DNA of 22,823 bases, taken from contig DAOUMV010000008.1 of NCBI GenBank assembly GCA_034408935.1, positions 1-22,823 on the forward strand, given 5' to 3'. The notes below the pieces were generated by a model. It saw only the letters and a list, made by a program, of their open reading frames with translations. It was not told where the DNA came from and did not search any database. Position numbers and translations under genes: made by a program. This document shows, in pieces, positions 1-8,838 of this stretch (positions are counted from its first letter, which is position 1; each line of letters begins with the position of its first letter). Origin of the DNA: DAOUMF01 sp034408935. GTDB taxonomy: Bacteria; Chloroflexota; Dehalococcoidia; SM23-28-2; RBG-16-64-32.

Positions 1-233
1 GTGTGTGTGGGCGTGGGTGTGGGCGTGGGCGTGGGTGTAGGAGTTGGCGTGGGCGTGAGCGTGGGCGTGGGCGTCGGTGTAGCTGTGGGTGTAGGTGTGG
101 GTGATGGCGTGGGAGTAGGCGTAGGCGTAGGCGTGGGTGTCGGTGTAGGCGTAGGTGTGGGCGTAGGCGTGGGTGTGATTGTGGGCGTGGGCGTAGGTGT
201 AGGCGTGGGCGTAGGCGTAGGAGTAGGCGTGGT
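1..233 (-). repeat. Thr-Pro codon repeat (low complexity)
   Basis: A 6-bp degenerate tandem repeat (ACN CCN on the minus strand) encodes a Thr-Pro tract of about 77 residues with rare Ile, Ser, Ala and Leu-type interruptions. The window edge falls inside it, so its true length is unknown. Confidence 0.9.
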
Positions 234-1016
234 GCTTGCCGCACAGATTCCGCCCACGACCACCTGTCCGCTCTGGAGGGTGCTGATGGGAATAGCGGTG
301 CCGACCAGCGGCCCGTCGCCGGCGGTGATGATAGTGTCGGGGTTGGCGTCCTGGCCGCCGTCCACGCTGGGGATAGTGAGAGGGCTGGTGCCGGCGCCCA
401 CGGACCTGACGGTGATCCTGGCCAACACGCCGTCGCCCGACTCGTGGCCGTCCGGCGGGTGTGTGCCCACGGCGATTGAATCGGTGCCGTCAGCGGCAGC
501 GGCCGTGTAGGAGCCGTCAACATCGGCGAGGTCGCCGGTTGGGGCGGCAGATTCGCTCGTGTCTGGGAAACCGGCGCCGCCCCAGGTGTCGATACGGGAG
601 ATCATCGTAACCGTGCCGGCGGTGATGCCTCCGAGCGACTCGTCAGTAGGCGTCCCGTCGACGGCGGTCACCCCGATGATTTCGATAACGGTGTTGTCGT
701 AGTCTATGTCGAACTTGTAGTCCGCGATCTTGTCAACGGTGTCGACGCCTTCGACGACGAGGTCGAAGGTGAGGGTGGTTCCGGCTGCCGGGGGGTCCTC
801 GTTGTGTGTTCCTACGTTAGGGATTTCCCCGCAGTCCTCGATGTCACCGACGGTGGTGTCGTCGTTGCCGGTGGTGTCCATGTCGATGGCGACCAGGGTA
901 ACGTCGCCAGCACCGGCGCGGGCAAGGAGATCCCAGTGGACGAGGGCAATGACAGCCAGGACTGCGAGTACGCAAACGACGAAAACGCCCCCCGCGATTC
1001 GCATAAGCGTATTCAT
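1..1016 (-). CDS. Secreted cohesin-like protein with Thr-Pro linker (3' end beyond window)
   Basis: Reading leftwards from ATG at 1016 the frame is open for 338 codons and leaves the window without a stop. A good Shine-Dalgarno (AGGAGG) lies 10 nt before the ATG and a near-perfect promoter lies upstream. The N-terminus (MNTLMRIAGGVFVVCVLAVL) is a signal peptide or anchor. Residues about 35-260 resemble the cohesin / carbohydrate-binding beta-sandwich fold: a strand around TFDLVVEG, then KFDIDYDNTVIEIIGV (compare the cohesin pattern F-x-L-x-YDP-x-x-L-x-V), and later GDGVLARITVRSVGAG near the end of the domain. From about residue 262 the protein becomes a Thr-Pro repeat with a few substitutions, a typical wall or inter-domain linker. 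Cohesins bind dockerins, and two dockerin-like tails occur in this window (1441-6708 and 18763-22823). The cohesin assignment is by pattern only; another beta-sandwich adhesion or anchor domain is possible. Confidence 0.75.
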   Translation of the reverse strand, partial: MNTLMRIAGGVFVVCVLAVLAVIALVHWDLLARAGAGDVTLVAIDMDTTGNDDTTVGDIEDCGEIPNVGTHNEDPPAAGTTLTFDLVVEGVDTVDKIADYKFDIDYDNTVIEIIGVTAVDGTPTDESLGGITAGTVTMISRIDTWGGAGFPDTSESAAPTGDLADVDGSYTAAAADGTDSIAVGTHPPDGHESGDGVLARITVRSVGAGTSPLTIPSVDGGQDANPDTIITAGDGPLVGTAIPISTLQSGQVVVGGICAASTTPTPTPTPTPTPTPTPTITPTPTPTPTPTPTPTPTPTPTPTPSPTPTPTATPTPTPTLTPTPTPTPTPTPTPTPTH

Positions 1017-1058
1017 CGCCCGCACCCCTCCTGACAGGTTGTCGCTAGTAGCGTTCCA

Positions 1059-1086
1059 ATTATACACCAGCGCGGTAAGCTGTCAA
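1059..1086 (-). promoter_or_regulatory. Sigma-70-type promoter of the cohesin-like gene
   Basis: On the minus strand TTGACA (1081-1086) and TATAAT (1059-1064) are separated by 16 bp. Both hexamers are perfect consensus. The expected transcript starts near 1052, giving a leader of about 36 nt before the ATG at 1016. Confidence 0.75.
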
Positions 1087-1256
1087 CAGAAGACGCGCGT
1101 CGTTCAGGTAGCGGATGTGGGGGTGCCGCTTCCGGTGGGCGGTCAGGGCGATTTTCGCACCTGAGATGGGTCTCCTCCATCCTGTCGGCGCACCCATACC
1201 TTCGTTTGTGGTCATTGCGTAGGTTCCCCACGTTATGCCATACGTGTTTTCCCGTA

Positions 1257-1285
1257 TTGACATCTTTCGCGCAAGCGCATACTGT
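1257..1285 (+). promoter_or_regulatory. Probable promoter of the M36 peptidase gene
   Basis: TTGACA (1257-1262) is perfect consensus and is followed after 17 bp by TACTGT (1280-1285), which matches the -10 consensus at only three positions. It is the best promoter candidate upstream of the start codon at 1441. Confidence 0.45.
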
Positions 1286-1440
1286 TCAGGTGGCTAAAGA
1301 TATCGTGAGCTGCCTGAGCGGCTTGGCGGTGCATGTGGGGGGAAGAGCCGACCAGGGGCCGGCTTCTACGTCTTGGGGGGCGGCGGAGGAAGGGCCGCGG
1401 ATCAGCCGCAATGGCGACCAGCCAAAGGGAGGGGGTTCCC

Positions 1441-4400
1441 ATGCGCAAGTTCCGACCCGCGATAGTCCTTCTGCTGATTCTGGTGGCGGCTCTGGCCGCC
1501 GGGGTGCTACTGGCGGCGGGGCCTTTGCCGGGATCGGGGCCCGCGCCGATCGAGGCTCAAGGCACTGGGCAAGGCGAACGCATTGACGCCCGACTGCTGC
1601 CGGACCCGGACGATGGAGAGTCGCCCTCTCCGGGCCAGTTGGCGGCGCTCGATGAAATCTCACGAAGTGTTGGGGGGAGGCCGCAAGCGGGTTTCAACCC
1701 CCTCAACGGCACGCCGCGCGTCCTGTTCGTCCCTGGCTCGTTTCTGTCTGGACCGACTGCCAGCCCGCCGCGCACCGTTGCCAGGAACTTCCTTCTCGAC
1801 CACGCAGACCTGTTCGCCATCTCGCCGCAGTTTGTTTCCGGCTTGGTCGAATCGCGGGTGTTCAAGAATGAGAACAGCGGAATCACTCACGTCCAGTATG
1901 AGCAGCAGTATGAGGGCTTGAACGTCTTTCAGTCGACGCTTCGGATCCATGTCACTGCCGAGGGCAGGGTCCTCATGGTGATGGCCGATTACTACCCGGA
2001 GCTTTCGCTGCCGAGTACGGATCCGGTCTTGTCGAGACAGGCTGCGATGGACGCTGCGTTCGCGGAGGTGGGCCCTCCCCGTGACCTCCCGCCGCTCGAG
2101 AGCGACACGGACCCGATGACGGCGAGCATGAGAGACCTCTACACGCCAACCGCTGAACGGGTCGTCTTCCCCCTGCCGGGCAAGAGCGCGACCCTGGCCT
2201 GGCAAGTGGTAGTCCCGCAGTCCATTGACATGTGGGAGGTGGTGGTCGATGCGGACAGCGGCGCAGTTCTCTACGTCGCCAACCGTACCGTTGATAACGA
2301 GGAGGGCCAGGTGTTCGTCGAACACCCGGACGCTGGCGCCCAGGTCACGGTTCCGTTCACGGGATCGCTGCCGGCGCCCAGGGACGCGTGGGTGGGCGCA
2401 AACAGCTTCACAACTTGCACGACGTGCAGCGCCGGCAACAACGGGCTTGCGATCGAGGACCGCGACGACGATGGCACAGGGGACTTCGCGTACGACCCGG
2501 CTGGGCACTTGAACTTCGGCTTCGACGACTCGTACGCCGATACCGGCAACCCGACGGACGACCAAGACACCTCCATTACCAACCTGTTCTACCTGACCAA
2601 CGTGGCCCACGATCATTTCTACGAGCTCGGATTCGATGAGGCCGCTGGCAACTTCCAGGACGATAACTTCGGCGCCGGGGGCACGGGTGGTGACCCGGTG
2701 TTCGCAACTACATACACGGGATGGGATTCCTGTACGTTCCGGCCCTCGTTGCCCGGCTTCGACTGCCGCAACAACGCCTGGTTCTCCACTTCGCCCGACG
2801 GCACTGCAGGAGTAATGCAGACGTTCCTGTTCACGGCACCTCAGCTCGCGCGGCGTGATCCGAGCTTGGATGGCGACGTCATCCTTCACGAGTACGGCCA
2901 CGGGGTATCAACTCGGCTCGTTGGCGTTGGCGGCCTTTCCGGGATCCAGAGTGGCGCTATGGGCGAGGGTTGGAGCGACTACTTCCCCGTCTCCTTCTAC
3001 GATGACCCCGTGGCAGGGGAGTACAGCACTCAGAATCCGACTACCGGCATCCGCCGCTATGCGTACGACAACAGTCCGCTCACGTATGGCGACCTCTGCA
3101 CCAGCCCCTTTGGATGCGAGGTGCACGACGATGGTGAGATATGGGGTGCAGCCATGTGGGATCTGCGCGCTTTCTACGTCTCGCAGCTCGGTGTGGTAGC
3201 GGGCAGCCAGGCGGCGGATGAGCTCGTGATCGAAGGGCTTATGCTAACGCCTGCCAGCCCATCAATGCTCGACGGTCGAGACGCCATCCTGCAAGCGGAA
3301 CTGGCGATGGGGGGTGCGAACCAGTGCGCCGTTTGGCAGGTCTTTGCTGATCGCGGCATGGGCGACTCGGCGACATCGGCGGGAGACACTGCGACCGTTA
3401 CCGAGGCATTCGATGTCCCAAGCTTCTGCATGTTGGCGGCGACCGACCTGAAGATCTACCAAGTGGATGACGCTCCGACGGACGTGAACGTGAGCGAGAC
3501 CGAACCCTTCACGGTCACCAAGACCGTCCACAACAACGGCCCGGACACCCCTGTCAACGCCCGAATCGTGAGCAGCGGCGACGCCCCCGTAGGCTGCGAC
3601 CTCTCCTACACCAGCATCGACAACGAACAGGTCGACATCCCTGCGGGCGTGCCATACACGTACAACGGCACACCGGGTGTCGGGCCAGCCAGTATCCCGA
3701 CGGTGGCGACTGACCACACTGTGGTATCCGGCACGCCCGCGGTGACGAACGAGATCGTCGTCACGGTACCTGCGGCGACCGTTGGATCTCTGGACGTCAG
3801 CGTATCGACGCCCATCGTCGAGCACTGGGATAAGCACTGCTTCGAGCCCAGTGAGCACGAGTTCGTCATCACCAACGAGATCGAGCGGACGGACCCGTTC
3901 GCGCCGCCTGACCCCGTACCGGCCAACAACATCTCGGTGAGCACCATCGTCGAGAACGTGTGGGCCGAGGCTGACGTGAACGTCACCGACGTCAGCATCG
4001 CCGGCATCGACACCGACGGCAACACTACCGTGGACATCCCGGGGCTCCCCTCGGCTACGATCCCCGCCATCACCTCCGATGATGGGTACGACAACGATGG
4101 TGACGGCCTGGTGGACGAGGACCCGATCGGCGACTGTGACAGCGACGACAGCCCGGACCAGGTCCTCGACTATACACCCGGCGGTTCCGACGACGACGAT
4201 AGCGATGGACTGACTGACGAGGACGGCGGCCACTGCCTGCAACTGGTGATCGATAAGACGCTCCACAACTACGGGCCCTACGGCCCCGTGGACGTCGCCA
4301 TCAGCGGCGCTGGCACCGGCATCGTCCCCACGGGCCTCCCCGGCCCGGCCGGCCTGGTGCCGGCGAACTGCACCCTCACACCGCTGCCGGGCAACCCGTC

Positions 4401-6708
4401 TTCCGCCAGCCTGCCCGTGAGCGTCCCCACGGTCGTCACTGAGAAGTACACCCTGCACTGTGGCCTCTCCCCGTTCCAGAACCTCAACGACGACCTCGGC
4501 CCACCCTCCTTCATCCTGAATGGGGGCGAGGCGGATGAGGACCTCATCGGCGGCCCCGGCGGAGACGACGATGGCGATACCCTAATCGACGAGGACGCCT
4601 GTGACGGCGTGGACAACGACGCCGACACGCTCGTCGATGAGGACGACCCGCTCGGCAACGCCGACTGCGACTTCTACGACCCGACCCTGGGTGAGGACTC
4701 GCTGTTCGGCAACGGCATCCCGGAGGCCCTTCTGGACGGGGTCGACGACGACGGTGACACCTTCATCGACGAGGGCGCACCCGGAAGCTGCGGCGACACC
4801 CTCGACAATGGCAGCGACCTGCTAACGGACTCTGCGGACGGCCAGGACTGCCAGACGCAGACCCCAACCGCGTTCCCGCTGGTTGACGACGACCCCTCCT
4901 TCGAGGTCGCGGCCTTCCAGTTCGTCGAGGAGATCAGCCTGATTGACCCGCACCTGATGGATCCCAACGTCACCGACAACACAAACAACACCAGCGATGC
5001 GCTTCCCGCCTTTCTGCCCTCCAACCCCAGCTTCACTATGACCATTGACGACACTGCGGCGCCGTCGGATATCGGTCACACCTTCCCGGGGCTCATAGGT
5101 ACGCCGCCGGTGGCCGGCGACTGCCTGGTTGGTCAGGCCTGTGAGATGCTGTCCTACCAGGACCAGCCCGGCGGCAACCCGCTGCACGCGGTGCGCACGA
5201 ACGTACCCAACCCGGACGGGGTCCCCGGCGGGCAGGGCTTCGACATCGCCAGCGGTCTGCAGGACCTCGACACCGGCGCCCCGGTCCCCAACGGCACCCT
5301 CATGGCCCACATCACCTACGCCATCAACCTAGACGTGGGCTGGGGCTGCAATTTCCCTATCAACAGCGCCCTCTCCCTAACCGATGGCGCGCTGCCGGGC
5401 CCCGGCAGCGCCTTCTTCCCCAACGGCGGCCTCCTCGTTGAGGGCCCCGACGACCCAACGGCCCCTGCGCTGTCCGACCCCACGGTCTGGCCAACACGCC
5501 TGGAGTCTGACCTGCAGCTAGCCTACCTGGTTCACCTTGGCGGCATTGTGTGGGCCCGATACACCGGCCTGGACGCCATGCTCGGGGTCCCGGTCAATAT
5601 CGTAGTCGTCAACCTGGGCCCTTTCGGGTTCGAGCATGTCTTCATCACAGAAGACCCCTCAACCCCCAGCGCGCACATCTCGTGCACGCCGTTCATCACT
5701 GAGACCGACTACCTCGGTGAGACAGCTCCCGGCCTAGCGGACCTGCGCGTGTGCAACGAGGTGGCCACCCACATCTTCACCACAGCCTTCACCCGTGCCG
5801 ACAGTGGCGTCACCACGACGACGGCCGACACTGGGAGGTGCTCGAACGATGCCGACGGCGACGGCATTGAGGGCAGCATTGACGGGACGTGGAGCGGCGC
5901 CGTCTTTACGGATGAATCCCTGGTCTTCTCCGACAACTTCACGGATCAGCACTTGGGCGGGACAACGTTCGGCGAGATTCTGGACCGTGGGGGTCTGACG
6001 GTAGAAGTCACCGAGCTAGCTAATCCTGAGGGGGTAAACGCGGCAGCCAGCGGCCCTGCGGGTTCGGCCACCATCGAAGTCTGCACGGCTCCGGCGACCC
6101 AGTTGACGCTCACGTCTGGGAACTCGGTTGCCGTTAAGTGCTCCAGTGCCACTCTGGAGGTGCTGAGCGGCCCTATAACAGCCACCTTCGGCACCATTGA
6201 GGCCAGCGTTCCCACAGGCACCACTCTCACTGTGACCGAGACTTCACCAGGGGTCTTTGACGTGGAGAATGTCGCCGGAAGCACGGGTTCCATCACGGTC
6301 GGCGGCCTTACTCTGGCCCCTGGCGAGTCGGCAACGGGCGTCACGGACACCGACGGCGACGGCGTCGTAGACAGCGTCGACACCTGCCCCGGTGCGCCCG
6401 ACCCGTCCTGGCCTGTGCCCGGCGGCGACGGTGACTGCGACGGCTTCTCAGACGCCGACGAGGGCACCATCGGCACGGACCCAGCGGACAACTGCCCGGA
6501 CGACCCGGCGGACGACGCCTGGCCGTCGGACTTCGACAAGAACACGATCATCAACCTCGGGGACGTGTTCAATGTGCTCCCTCCGCACTTCGGCACCAGC
6601 GTCCCTCCCACCAGCCCCCGGCGAGATTTGGTGCCGGACGGCTTCATTAACCTCGCGGACGTGTTCAAGGTGTTGCCGCCGTACTTCGGTACGAGCTGCA
6701 CGCCGTAG
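1441..6708 (+). CDS. Secreted M36 (fungalysin-type) metallopeptidase with calcium-repeat and dockerin-like tail
   Basis: A predicted extracellular zinc endopeptidase of 1755 aa, far longer than usual fungalysins (about 600 aa). The start at 1441 is chosen because GGGAGGGGG lies 5-6 nt upstream; the earlier in-frame ATG at 1411 lacks a site. Order: signal peptide (1-40); FTP-type propeptide (about 80-150); PepSY-like propeptide part (to about 285); M36 catalytic domain with zinc motif HEYGH (483-487, E484 catalytic) and the third ligand in EGWSD (E509). A CARDB/DUF11-like module with the KTVHNNGP motif starts near 668. Asp-rich MopE/TSP3-like calcium motifs lie near 881-905, 916-930, 1041-1070, 1099-1113 and 1636-1695. 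The last 60 residues are a duplicated dockerin-like motif (DFDKNTIINLGDVF and DLVPDGFINLADVF, each followed by a LPPxFGTS stretch). The tail modules recur in the gene at 18763-22823. Family assignment is firm; the substrate is unknown. Confidence 0.92.
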   Translation: MRKFRPAIVLLLILVAALAAGVLLAAGPLPGSGPAPIEAQGTGQGERIDARLLPDPDDGESPSPGQLAALDEISRSVGGRPQAGFNPLNGTPRVLFVPGSFLSGPTASPPRTVARNFLLDHADLFAISPQFVSGLVESRVFKNENSGITHVQYEQQYEGLNVFQSTLRIHVTAEGRVLMVMADYYPELSLPSTDPVLSRQAAMDAAFAEVGPPRDLPPLESDTDPMTASMRDLYTPTAERVVFPLPGKSATLAWQVVVPQSIDMWEVVVDADSGAVLYVANRTVDNEEGQVFVEHPDAGAQVTVPFTGSLPAPRDAWVGANSFTTCTTCSAGNNGLAIEDRDDDGTGDFAYDPAGHLNFGFDDSYADTGNPTDDQDTSITNLFYLTNVAHDHFYELGFDEAAGNFQDDNFGAGGTGGDPVFATTYTGWDSCTFRPSLPGFDCRNNAWFSTSPDGTAGVMQTFLFTAPQLARRDPSLDGDVILHEYGHGVSTRLVGVGGLSGIQSGAMGEGWSDYFPVSFYDDPVAGEYSTQNPTTGIRRYAYDNSPLTYGDLCTSPFGCEVHDDGEIWGAAMWDLRAFYVSQLGVVAGSQAADELVIEGLMLTPASPSMLDGRDAILQAELAMGGANQCAVWQVFADRGMGDSATSAGDTATVTEAFDVPSFCMLAATDLKIYQVDDAPTDVNVSETEPFTVTKTVHNNGPDTPVNARIVSSGDAPVGCDLSYTSIDNEQVDIPAGVPYTYNGTPGVGPASIPTVATDHTVVSGTPAVTNEIVVTVPAATVGSLDVSVSTPIVEHWDKHCFEPSEHEFVITNEIERTDPFAPPDPVPANNISVSTIVENVWAEADVNVTDVSIAGIDTDGNTTVDIPGLPSATIPAITSDDGYDNDGDGLVDEDPIGDCDSDDSPDQVLDYTPGGSDDDDSDGLTDEDGGHCLQLVIDKTLHNYGPYGPVDVAISGAGTGIVPTGLPGPAGLVPANCTLTPLPGNPSSASLPVSVPTVVTEKYTLHCGLSPFQNLNDDLGPPSFILNGGEADEDLIGGPGGDDDGDTLIDEDACDGVDNDADTLVDEDDPLGNADCDFYDPTLGEDSLFGNGIPEALLDGVDDDGDTFIDEGAPGSCGDTLDNGSDLLTDSADGQDCQTQTPTAFPLVDDDPSFEVAAFQFVEEISLIDPHLMDPNVTDNTNNTSDALPAFLPSNPSFTMTIDDTAAPSDIGHTFPGLIGTPPVAGDCLVGQACEMLSYQDQPGGNPLHAVRTNVPNPDGVPGGQGFDIASGLQDLDTGAPVPNGTLMAHITYAINLDVGWGCNFPINSALSLTDGALPGPGSAFFPNGGLLVEGPDDPTAPALSDPTVWPTRLESDLQLAYLVHLGGIVWARYTGLDAMLGVPVNIVVVNLGPFGFEHVFITEDPSTPSAHISCTPFITETDYLGETAPGLADLRVCNEVATHIFTTAFTRADSGVTTTTADTGRCSNDADGDGIEGSIDGTWSGAVFTDESLVFSDNFTDQHLGGTTFGEILDRGGLTVEVTELANPEGVNAAASGPAGSATIEVCTAPATQLTLTSGNSVAVKCSSATLEVLSGPITATFGTIEASVPTGTTLTVTETSPGVFDVENVAGSTGSITVGGLTLAPGESATGVTDTDGDGVVDSVDTCPGAPDPSWPVPGGDGDCDGFSDADEGTIGTDPADNCPDDPADDAWPSDFDKNTIINLGDVFNVLPPHFGTSVPPTSPRRDLVPDGFINLADVFKVLPPYFGTSCTP

Positions 6709-6724
6709 GACAGCACCGCGCGGA

Positions 6725-6762
6725 CGACGGATCGCGCCTGGGCTGGGCGGGTGTCAACGGGG
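6725..6762 (-). repeat. Short dispersed intergenic repeat, copy 1
   Basis: It lies between the convergent M36 and lipoprotein genes. A 27-bp core (about 6734-6760) matches copy 2 at 26 of 27 positions by eye. On the minus strand it contains TTGACA (6752-6757), but the position of the -10 box, 17 bp on, has degenerated (CGATCC). Confidence 0.65.
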
Positions 6763-6793
6763 CCTAGGGACTTCCAGCGATGGCCCGCACGCC

Positions 6794-7513
6794 CTAGGGA
6801 CAGCTGCCATCGGCGTCGTCGATGCGGCCGTCTAGGTCGTTGTCCACGCCGTCGGTGCAACTGCCCGGGTTTATGGTTCCCCGCTCGGGCACACTGGCAG
6901 CATCGCGGAGGTCCGACCCCGCCCCCCATTCATCCTCATCGATGAAGCCGTCGTTGTCGTCGTCATCATCACACGCGTCGCCTTCGAGGTCGCCGTCGAA
7001 ATCGTCCTGGTCGGGGTTGGGCGTGAGCGGGCAGTTGTCGTCGACGAGATCGCAGTCGCTGGGGCCGTCGCTCACCGCTGCCGGGTCGCAGATGCCGTCG
7101 TTGTCCTGATCCACCTGACCGTCGGAGCAGCCTACGTCATCCACAGCATCTCCCGCAGCCGTGTCGGGGCACAGGTCATCATCGTCACACACGGCGTCTC
7201 CGTCTGCATCCGGGCAAGCATCGTCTCCCGCAGGCGTTGGCGTAGGCGTTGGCGTGGCCTCCGCCGGGACGGTGGGCTCGGGCGTCGACTCCGGGGTCGA
7301 CGTGCCCTCCACCTCGTACGTCCCTTCGTCTCCCCCTTCATCTATGTTGTCCGTCTCATCCCCCCCTCCTGCCTCATCCGCTTCTTCTGCCTCGCCTTCG
7401 GACTCGGACGCGGGGCTGGGCGTCACCGGTGCTCCTTTCTCATCGTCCCCGCAGGCAACACCGAAAGCGAACAGGGCGAAGAGCGTGACGACGAGAACGA
7501 GAAGGACCCTCAT
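6794..7513 (-). CDS. Asp-rich lipoprotein with TSP3/MopE-like calcium-binding repeats
   Basis: A 239-aa exported protein. The start at 7513 is chosen because AAGGAGG lies 4 nt upstream; the longer GTG start at 7528 would put this ribosome site inside the gene. The N-terminus has a hydrophobic stretch ending FGVAC with Cys21 as likely lipidation site, although the -3 Gly is not the usual lipobox residue. Residues 28-86 are acidic and Pro/Ser/Thr-rich, followed by a short Thr-Pro linker (87-94). From 100 to the end it carries DxDxDG-type motifs (CPDADGDAVCDDDD, DQDNDGICD, DDDDDNDGFIDEDEW, DGVDNDLDGRIDD) like thrombospondin type-3 and MopE calcium sites. It is therefore probably a surface lipoprotein that binds calcium. 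No enzymatic domain is visible. Dispersed repeats lie on both sides, the upstream one giving its promoter. Confidence 0.85.
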   Translation of the reverse strand: MRVLLVLVVTLFALFAFGVACGDDEKGAPVTPSPASESEGEAEEADEAGGGDETDNIDEGGDEGTYEVEGTSTPESTPEPTVPAEATPTPTPTPAGDDACPDADGDAVCDDDDLCPDTAAGDAVDDVGCSDGQVDQDNDGICDPAAVSDGPSDCDLVDDNCPLTPNPDQDDFDGDLEGDACDDDDDNDGFIDEDEWGAGSDLRDAASVPERGTINPGSCTDGVDNDLDGRIDDADGSCP

Positions 7514-7544
7514 TGTGCCTCCTTGCACCCTTCCTGCCTACCTT

Positions 7545-7583
7545 GCCGCGATTGTCCGCCTGGGCCGGGCGGGTGTCAACGGG
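7545..7583 (-). repeat. Short dispersed intergenic repeat, copy 2, with promoter of the lipoprotein gene
   Basis: On the minus strand TTGACA (7574-7579) and GACAAT (7551-7556) are 17 bp apart, a plausible sigma-70 promoter giving a leader of about 35 nt before the ATG at 7513. The same block recurs at 6725, 8777 and 9257 in the same orientation. Confidence 0.7.
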
Positions 7584-7702
7584 TGGCGGGCGCTGAGCCG
7601 CACCAACCTCGGCGGCGGACGGGATGCCCGCTTCGAGCCTGCCGACGCGGAACCGCAATCCGCCGAGCGCTCTCGCCACGTAAAGATAGTGCAGGTAGCA
7701 AC

Positions 7703-8743
7703 ATGTTCTTCAGCAAGCGCCGGAACAAGACCGTCACGCAGGAGGCCGAGCCGGCCTCGGCCGTCGCCGGACAGCACGCCGTCCTGGGCACACCTCTTCG
7801 GCCGCCGTTTCCCGAAGGCGTGCAGACAGCGGTCTTCGCCCTGGGTTGCTACTGGGGCGCCGAGCGCATCTTCTGGCAGACACCCGGGGTGTACACGGCC
7901 GCCGTCGGGTTCGCGGGCGGGCACACGCCCGACCCGACCTACGATGACGTCTGCTGGGGCCGGACCGGCCACGCTGAGGCCGTCCTCGTGGCGTTCGACC
8001 CCGCCCAGATCTCCTACGCATCGTTGCTGAAGATATTCTTCGAGGCCCACGATCCGACGCAGGGGATGAGGCAGGGCAACGACATCGGCTCGCAGTACCG
8101 CTCCGCGATCTTCTACGCCGACGAGGAACAGCGGCAGGCCGCCGAGTCGGCGCGCTCAATGTACAACGAGGCGCTGGGGCGAGCGGGCTACGGGCCGATC
8201 ACAACGGAGATAGCGCCGGCCGGTCCGTTCTACTACGCTGAGGAGTACCACCAGCAGTACCTGCACAAGGTTCCGAACGGCTACTGCGGGATCGCCGGGA
8301 CGGGGGTGAGTTGCCCTCTGCCCGCCAAGTCCGAAGCCAACGACGGCATCAGGCCCGTGCCCACAAGCGACGAGGAATGGCGCCAGCGCCTGACGTCGGA
8401 GCAGTACGCGGTGCTGCGCCAGGCCGGGACGGAGCGAGCCTTCACGGGCGAATACGTCGATATGGAAGATGACGGCGTCTACCGCTGCCGCGGTTGCGGG
8501 AACGTGCTCTTCGATAGCGGAACGAAATACCACTCCGGCTGCGGCTGGCCCAGCTTCACCGAAGCCGTGTCGCCGGAGGCTGTCGAGCTACTGGAAGGCC
8601 GCTCTTACGGTATGGTGCGCGTGGAGGCACGGTGCGCGCGGTGCGGTTCCCACCTGGGCCACGTCTTCGACGATGGGCCGACGGAGGCGGGCGGCCAGCG
8701 CTGGTGCATCAACAGCGTTTCGCTGGACCTCGACCGGCGCTGA
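7703..8743 (+). CDS. msrAB: Bifunctional peptide methionine sulfoxide reductase MsrA-MsrB
   Basis: This 346-aa fusion repairs oxidised methionine: the MsrA half reduces the S-sulfoxide and the MsrB half the R-sulfoxide, normally recycled by thioredoxin. MsrA (about 40-215) has the catalytic GCYWG motif with Cys49, the GSQYRS segment and C-terminal resolving-type cysteines in GYCGIAGTGVSC. MsrB (about 225-346) has two zinc-binding CxxC pairs (Cys262/265 and Cys311/314), the segment YHSGCGWPSF and the catalytic Cys335 in RWCINSVSLDL. There is no signal peptide, so it should act in the cytoplasm. ATG 7703 is preferred: the frame is open further upstream, but that stretch overlaps the intergenic repeat and shows no domain. 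The ribosome site (GCAGGT) is weak. It is a single gene facing the opposite way from both neighbours. Confidence 0.95.
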   Translation: MFFSKRRNKTVTQEAEPASAVAGQHAVLGTPLRPPFPEGVQTAVFALGCYWGAERIFWQTPGVYTAAVGFAGGHTPDPTYDDVCWGRTGHAEAVLVAFDPAQISYASLLKIFFEAHDPTQGMRQGNDIGSQYRSAIFYADEEQRQAAESARSMYNEALGRAGYGPITTEIAPAGPFYYAEEYHQQYLHKVPNGYCGIAGTGVSCPLPAKSEANDGIRPVPTSDEEWRQRLTSEQYAVLRQAGTERAFTGEYVDMEDDGVYRCRGCGNVLFDSGTKYHSGCGWPSFTEAVSPEAVELLEGRSYGMVRVEARCARCGSHLGHVFDDGPTEAGGQRWCINSVSLDLDRR

Positions 8744-8776
8744 GCTATAGCCAGCACCCGGGGGGATCCTGAGCCG

Positions 8777-8817
8777 CGCGCGATTGTGCGCGCGGGCGGG
8801 GCGGGTGTCGAACGGGG
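8777..8817 (-). repeat. Short dispersed intergenic repeat, copy 3
   Basis: It lies between the convergent msrAB and HTH genes. On the minus strand TCGACA (8806-8811) and CACAAT (8783-8788) are 17 bp apart, as in copies 2 and 4, but here they would fire into the 3' end of msrAB (antisense). GCGCGC-GATTGT-GCGCGC at 8775-8792 can also form a hairpin. Confidence 0.6.
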
Positions 8818-8838
8818 GGAGTCGTCGTGGGCTCACTG

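Larger units (their letters stand above)
1017..1440. other. Divergent intergenic region and M36 5' leader
   Basis: This 424-bp gap separates two divergent secreted-protein genes and I see no convincing coding sequence in it. It holds the minus-strand promoter at 1059-1086 and a plus-strand promoter at 1257-1285. From the predicted plus-strand start (about 1292) a leader of about 150 nt remains. Within it, 1343-1372 can fold as a GC-rich hairpin (AGCCG pairing with CGGCT). I could not match the leader to a known riboswitch. Confidence 0.5.

Noticed and set aside
1..510. Plus-strand reading frame coding for a Val-Gly repeat protein
   Set aside because: It is the antisense of the Thr-Pro linker; the minus strand has signal peptide, domain, ribosome site and promoter.
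1292..1440. Riboswitch in the long M36 leader
   Set aside because: I checked for c-di-GMP, cobalamin, TPP and similar signatures and found none; only a generic hairpin is visible.
7523..7702. Upstream extension of msrAB
   Set aside because: It covers the divergent promoter repeat and has no recognisable sequence; the ATG at 7703 begins where the protein looks normal.
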